Origin: Apostichopus japonicus
Taxonomy: Eukaryota; Echinodermata; Holothuroidea; Aspidochirotida; Stichopodidae
Direction: 5' to 3'
DNA length: 64,000 nucleotides
Assembly (NCBI RefSeq): GCF_037975245.1
Contig: NC_092573.1
Coordinates: 1,482,001-1,546,000, forward strand
Below, piece after piece: positions 63,189 through 64,000 of the stretch; the first letter of the stretch is position 1, and every line of letters starts with the position of its first letter. The position numbers and the translations under genes are program-made. The notes under the pieces were generated by a model. That model saw nothing but the letters and a program-made list of their open reading frames with translations, was not told the DNA's origin and did no database searches.

Positions 63189-64000
63189 TTTTCTTTATTT
63201 ATTACAATGTTTAATTTCTGTGATGGACCTACTATGTGGGTTTGCTTTTCTAAATTTCAAGTATTGAATCTTAAATAGCATTCAGAGGATAATGTCAAAT
63301 TAGTCAACATCAAACCTGTGCAGTAAAATGTAAACATTGTCACTGGAGTACATTTTAATTGGTTCTAAAGACTACTAAGCAAGATTATAAACTGGTAAAA
63401 AAAATTGTGATAACTAGCATTGCCATGGAAACACAAGCAATCAGAGATGACATTAGTGTCATCATAGTGTGGTGGGATGGAATTGGGAATTAGTTTTATC
63501 AAATGTTTTACAGCATCACATAAGTTACTTCTTACATTGTGTTTGACCACGGCACTTTGTTCATAGGTGTGAATATGCCATGTTAACAACTTTGATTGTG
63601 CAAAAAGGTTTTTTGATTCTTGCCAGGAATATTTGCAAGGGCAAAACAGGTGTCAGTGGGTATGTTCAGTGCTAACTATGTTGCGTTCACTTATATAATA
63701 CACTGGCCAGACTGCTATACATACATGTACGTAACATTAAGTGGTCTGACTGGTCTGTTTTCAGATCATTATTGATCAGTAAATATTTTCCAGAACTTGC
63801 GTCTTGTTTCTTTGACCAGCTGATCAGCATATTGACCACTTGGTATGAATCAAAATGGAAACTGAGGTTAAAGATATGTTTTCTCTTTTAGCAGATTAAT
63901 AAATCATCATAAGTAACAAGAAGTGTGAAAAATAATGTTTAATATCGGTGTGCCGTTACCGGTCGTTACCGTTACCAATATCGGTATGCCGCCGATATTC
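63189..64000. other. Intergenic or intronic end of window
   Basis: No gene recognised. The last 60 bases (ACCGGTCGTTACCGTTACC, TATCGGTATGCCGCCGATATT) are rich in TACCG/CGGTA inverted words and look like the edge of a repeat cut by the window end. Confidence 0.4.

Overview
The window is animal nuclear DNA: AT-rich, intron-rich, with short conserved coding exons scattered through repeats. Four conserved metazoan genes are recognisable by reading exons and splice sites. The frequent TAGGCCTA words, the invertebrate-type DIRS, P and hAT-like elements and the gene sequences suggest a marine invertebrate deuterostome. An echinoderm is my best guess, with low confidence. I saw no rRNA, tRNA or CRISPR array.

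Layout. Bases 430-2549 (-): the 5' coding exons of CCDC124, with its last exon(s) left of the window. 4252-4533 (+): an unrecognised small acidic protein. 9121-18862 (-): the complete DCP2 mRNA-decapping gene in ten exons (415 aa). Its intron 2 looks like a minor-spliceosome AT-AC intron, and its intron 8 holds a 2.25-kb P-element-like transposon with an 8-bp target duplication and a THAP first exon. 21234-22702 (+): neugrin (NGRN, 307 aa), head-to-head with DCP2. 27830-53934 (-): the complete PGGT1B gene in nine exons (371 aa) over 26 kb. Its introns carry most of the mobile DNA in the window. 55.6-64 kb holds a cluster of hAT-like MITEs, a palindrome-rich 0.9-kb element and hints of one further gene.

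The most striking accessory region is PGGT1B intron 5. A 27-bp minisatellite with a 270-bp higher-order period is split by an apparently intact 7-kb DIRS-type tyrosine-recombinase retrotransposon (gag, RT-RNaseH-MT-like, YR, inverted terminal repeats and internal complementary region). Intron 1 holds a second, unrelated DIRS-like element reduced to 1.4 kb and a 53-bp minisatellite of 21 copies. Intron 7 holds a tandem array made from the 3' end of the neighbouring coding exon, including decoy splice donors.

The host genes are housekeeping (ribosome-associated factor, decapping, mitochondrial rRNA factor, protein prenylation) and are not obviously one pathway. The most novel-looking material is in the mobile and repeat elements and in the DCP2 AT-AC intron. 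All family calls rest on reading motifs by eye, with no database search.
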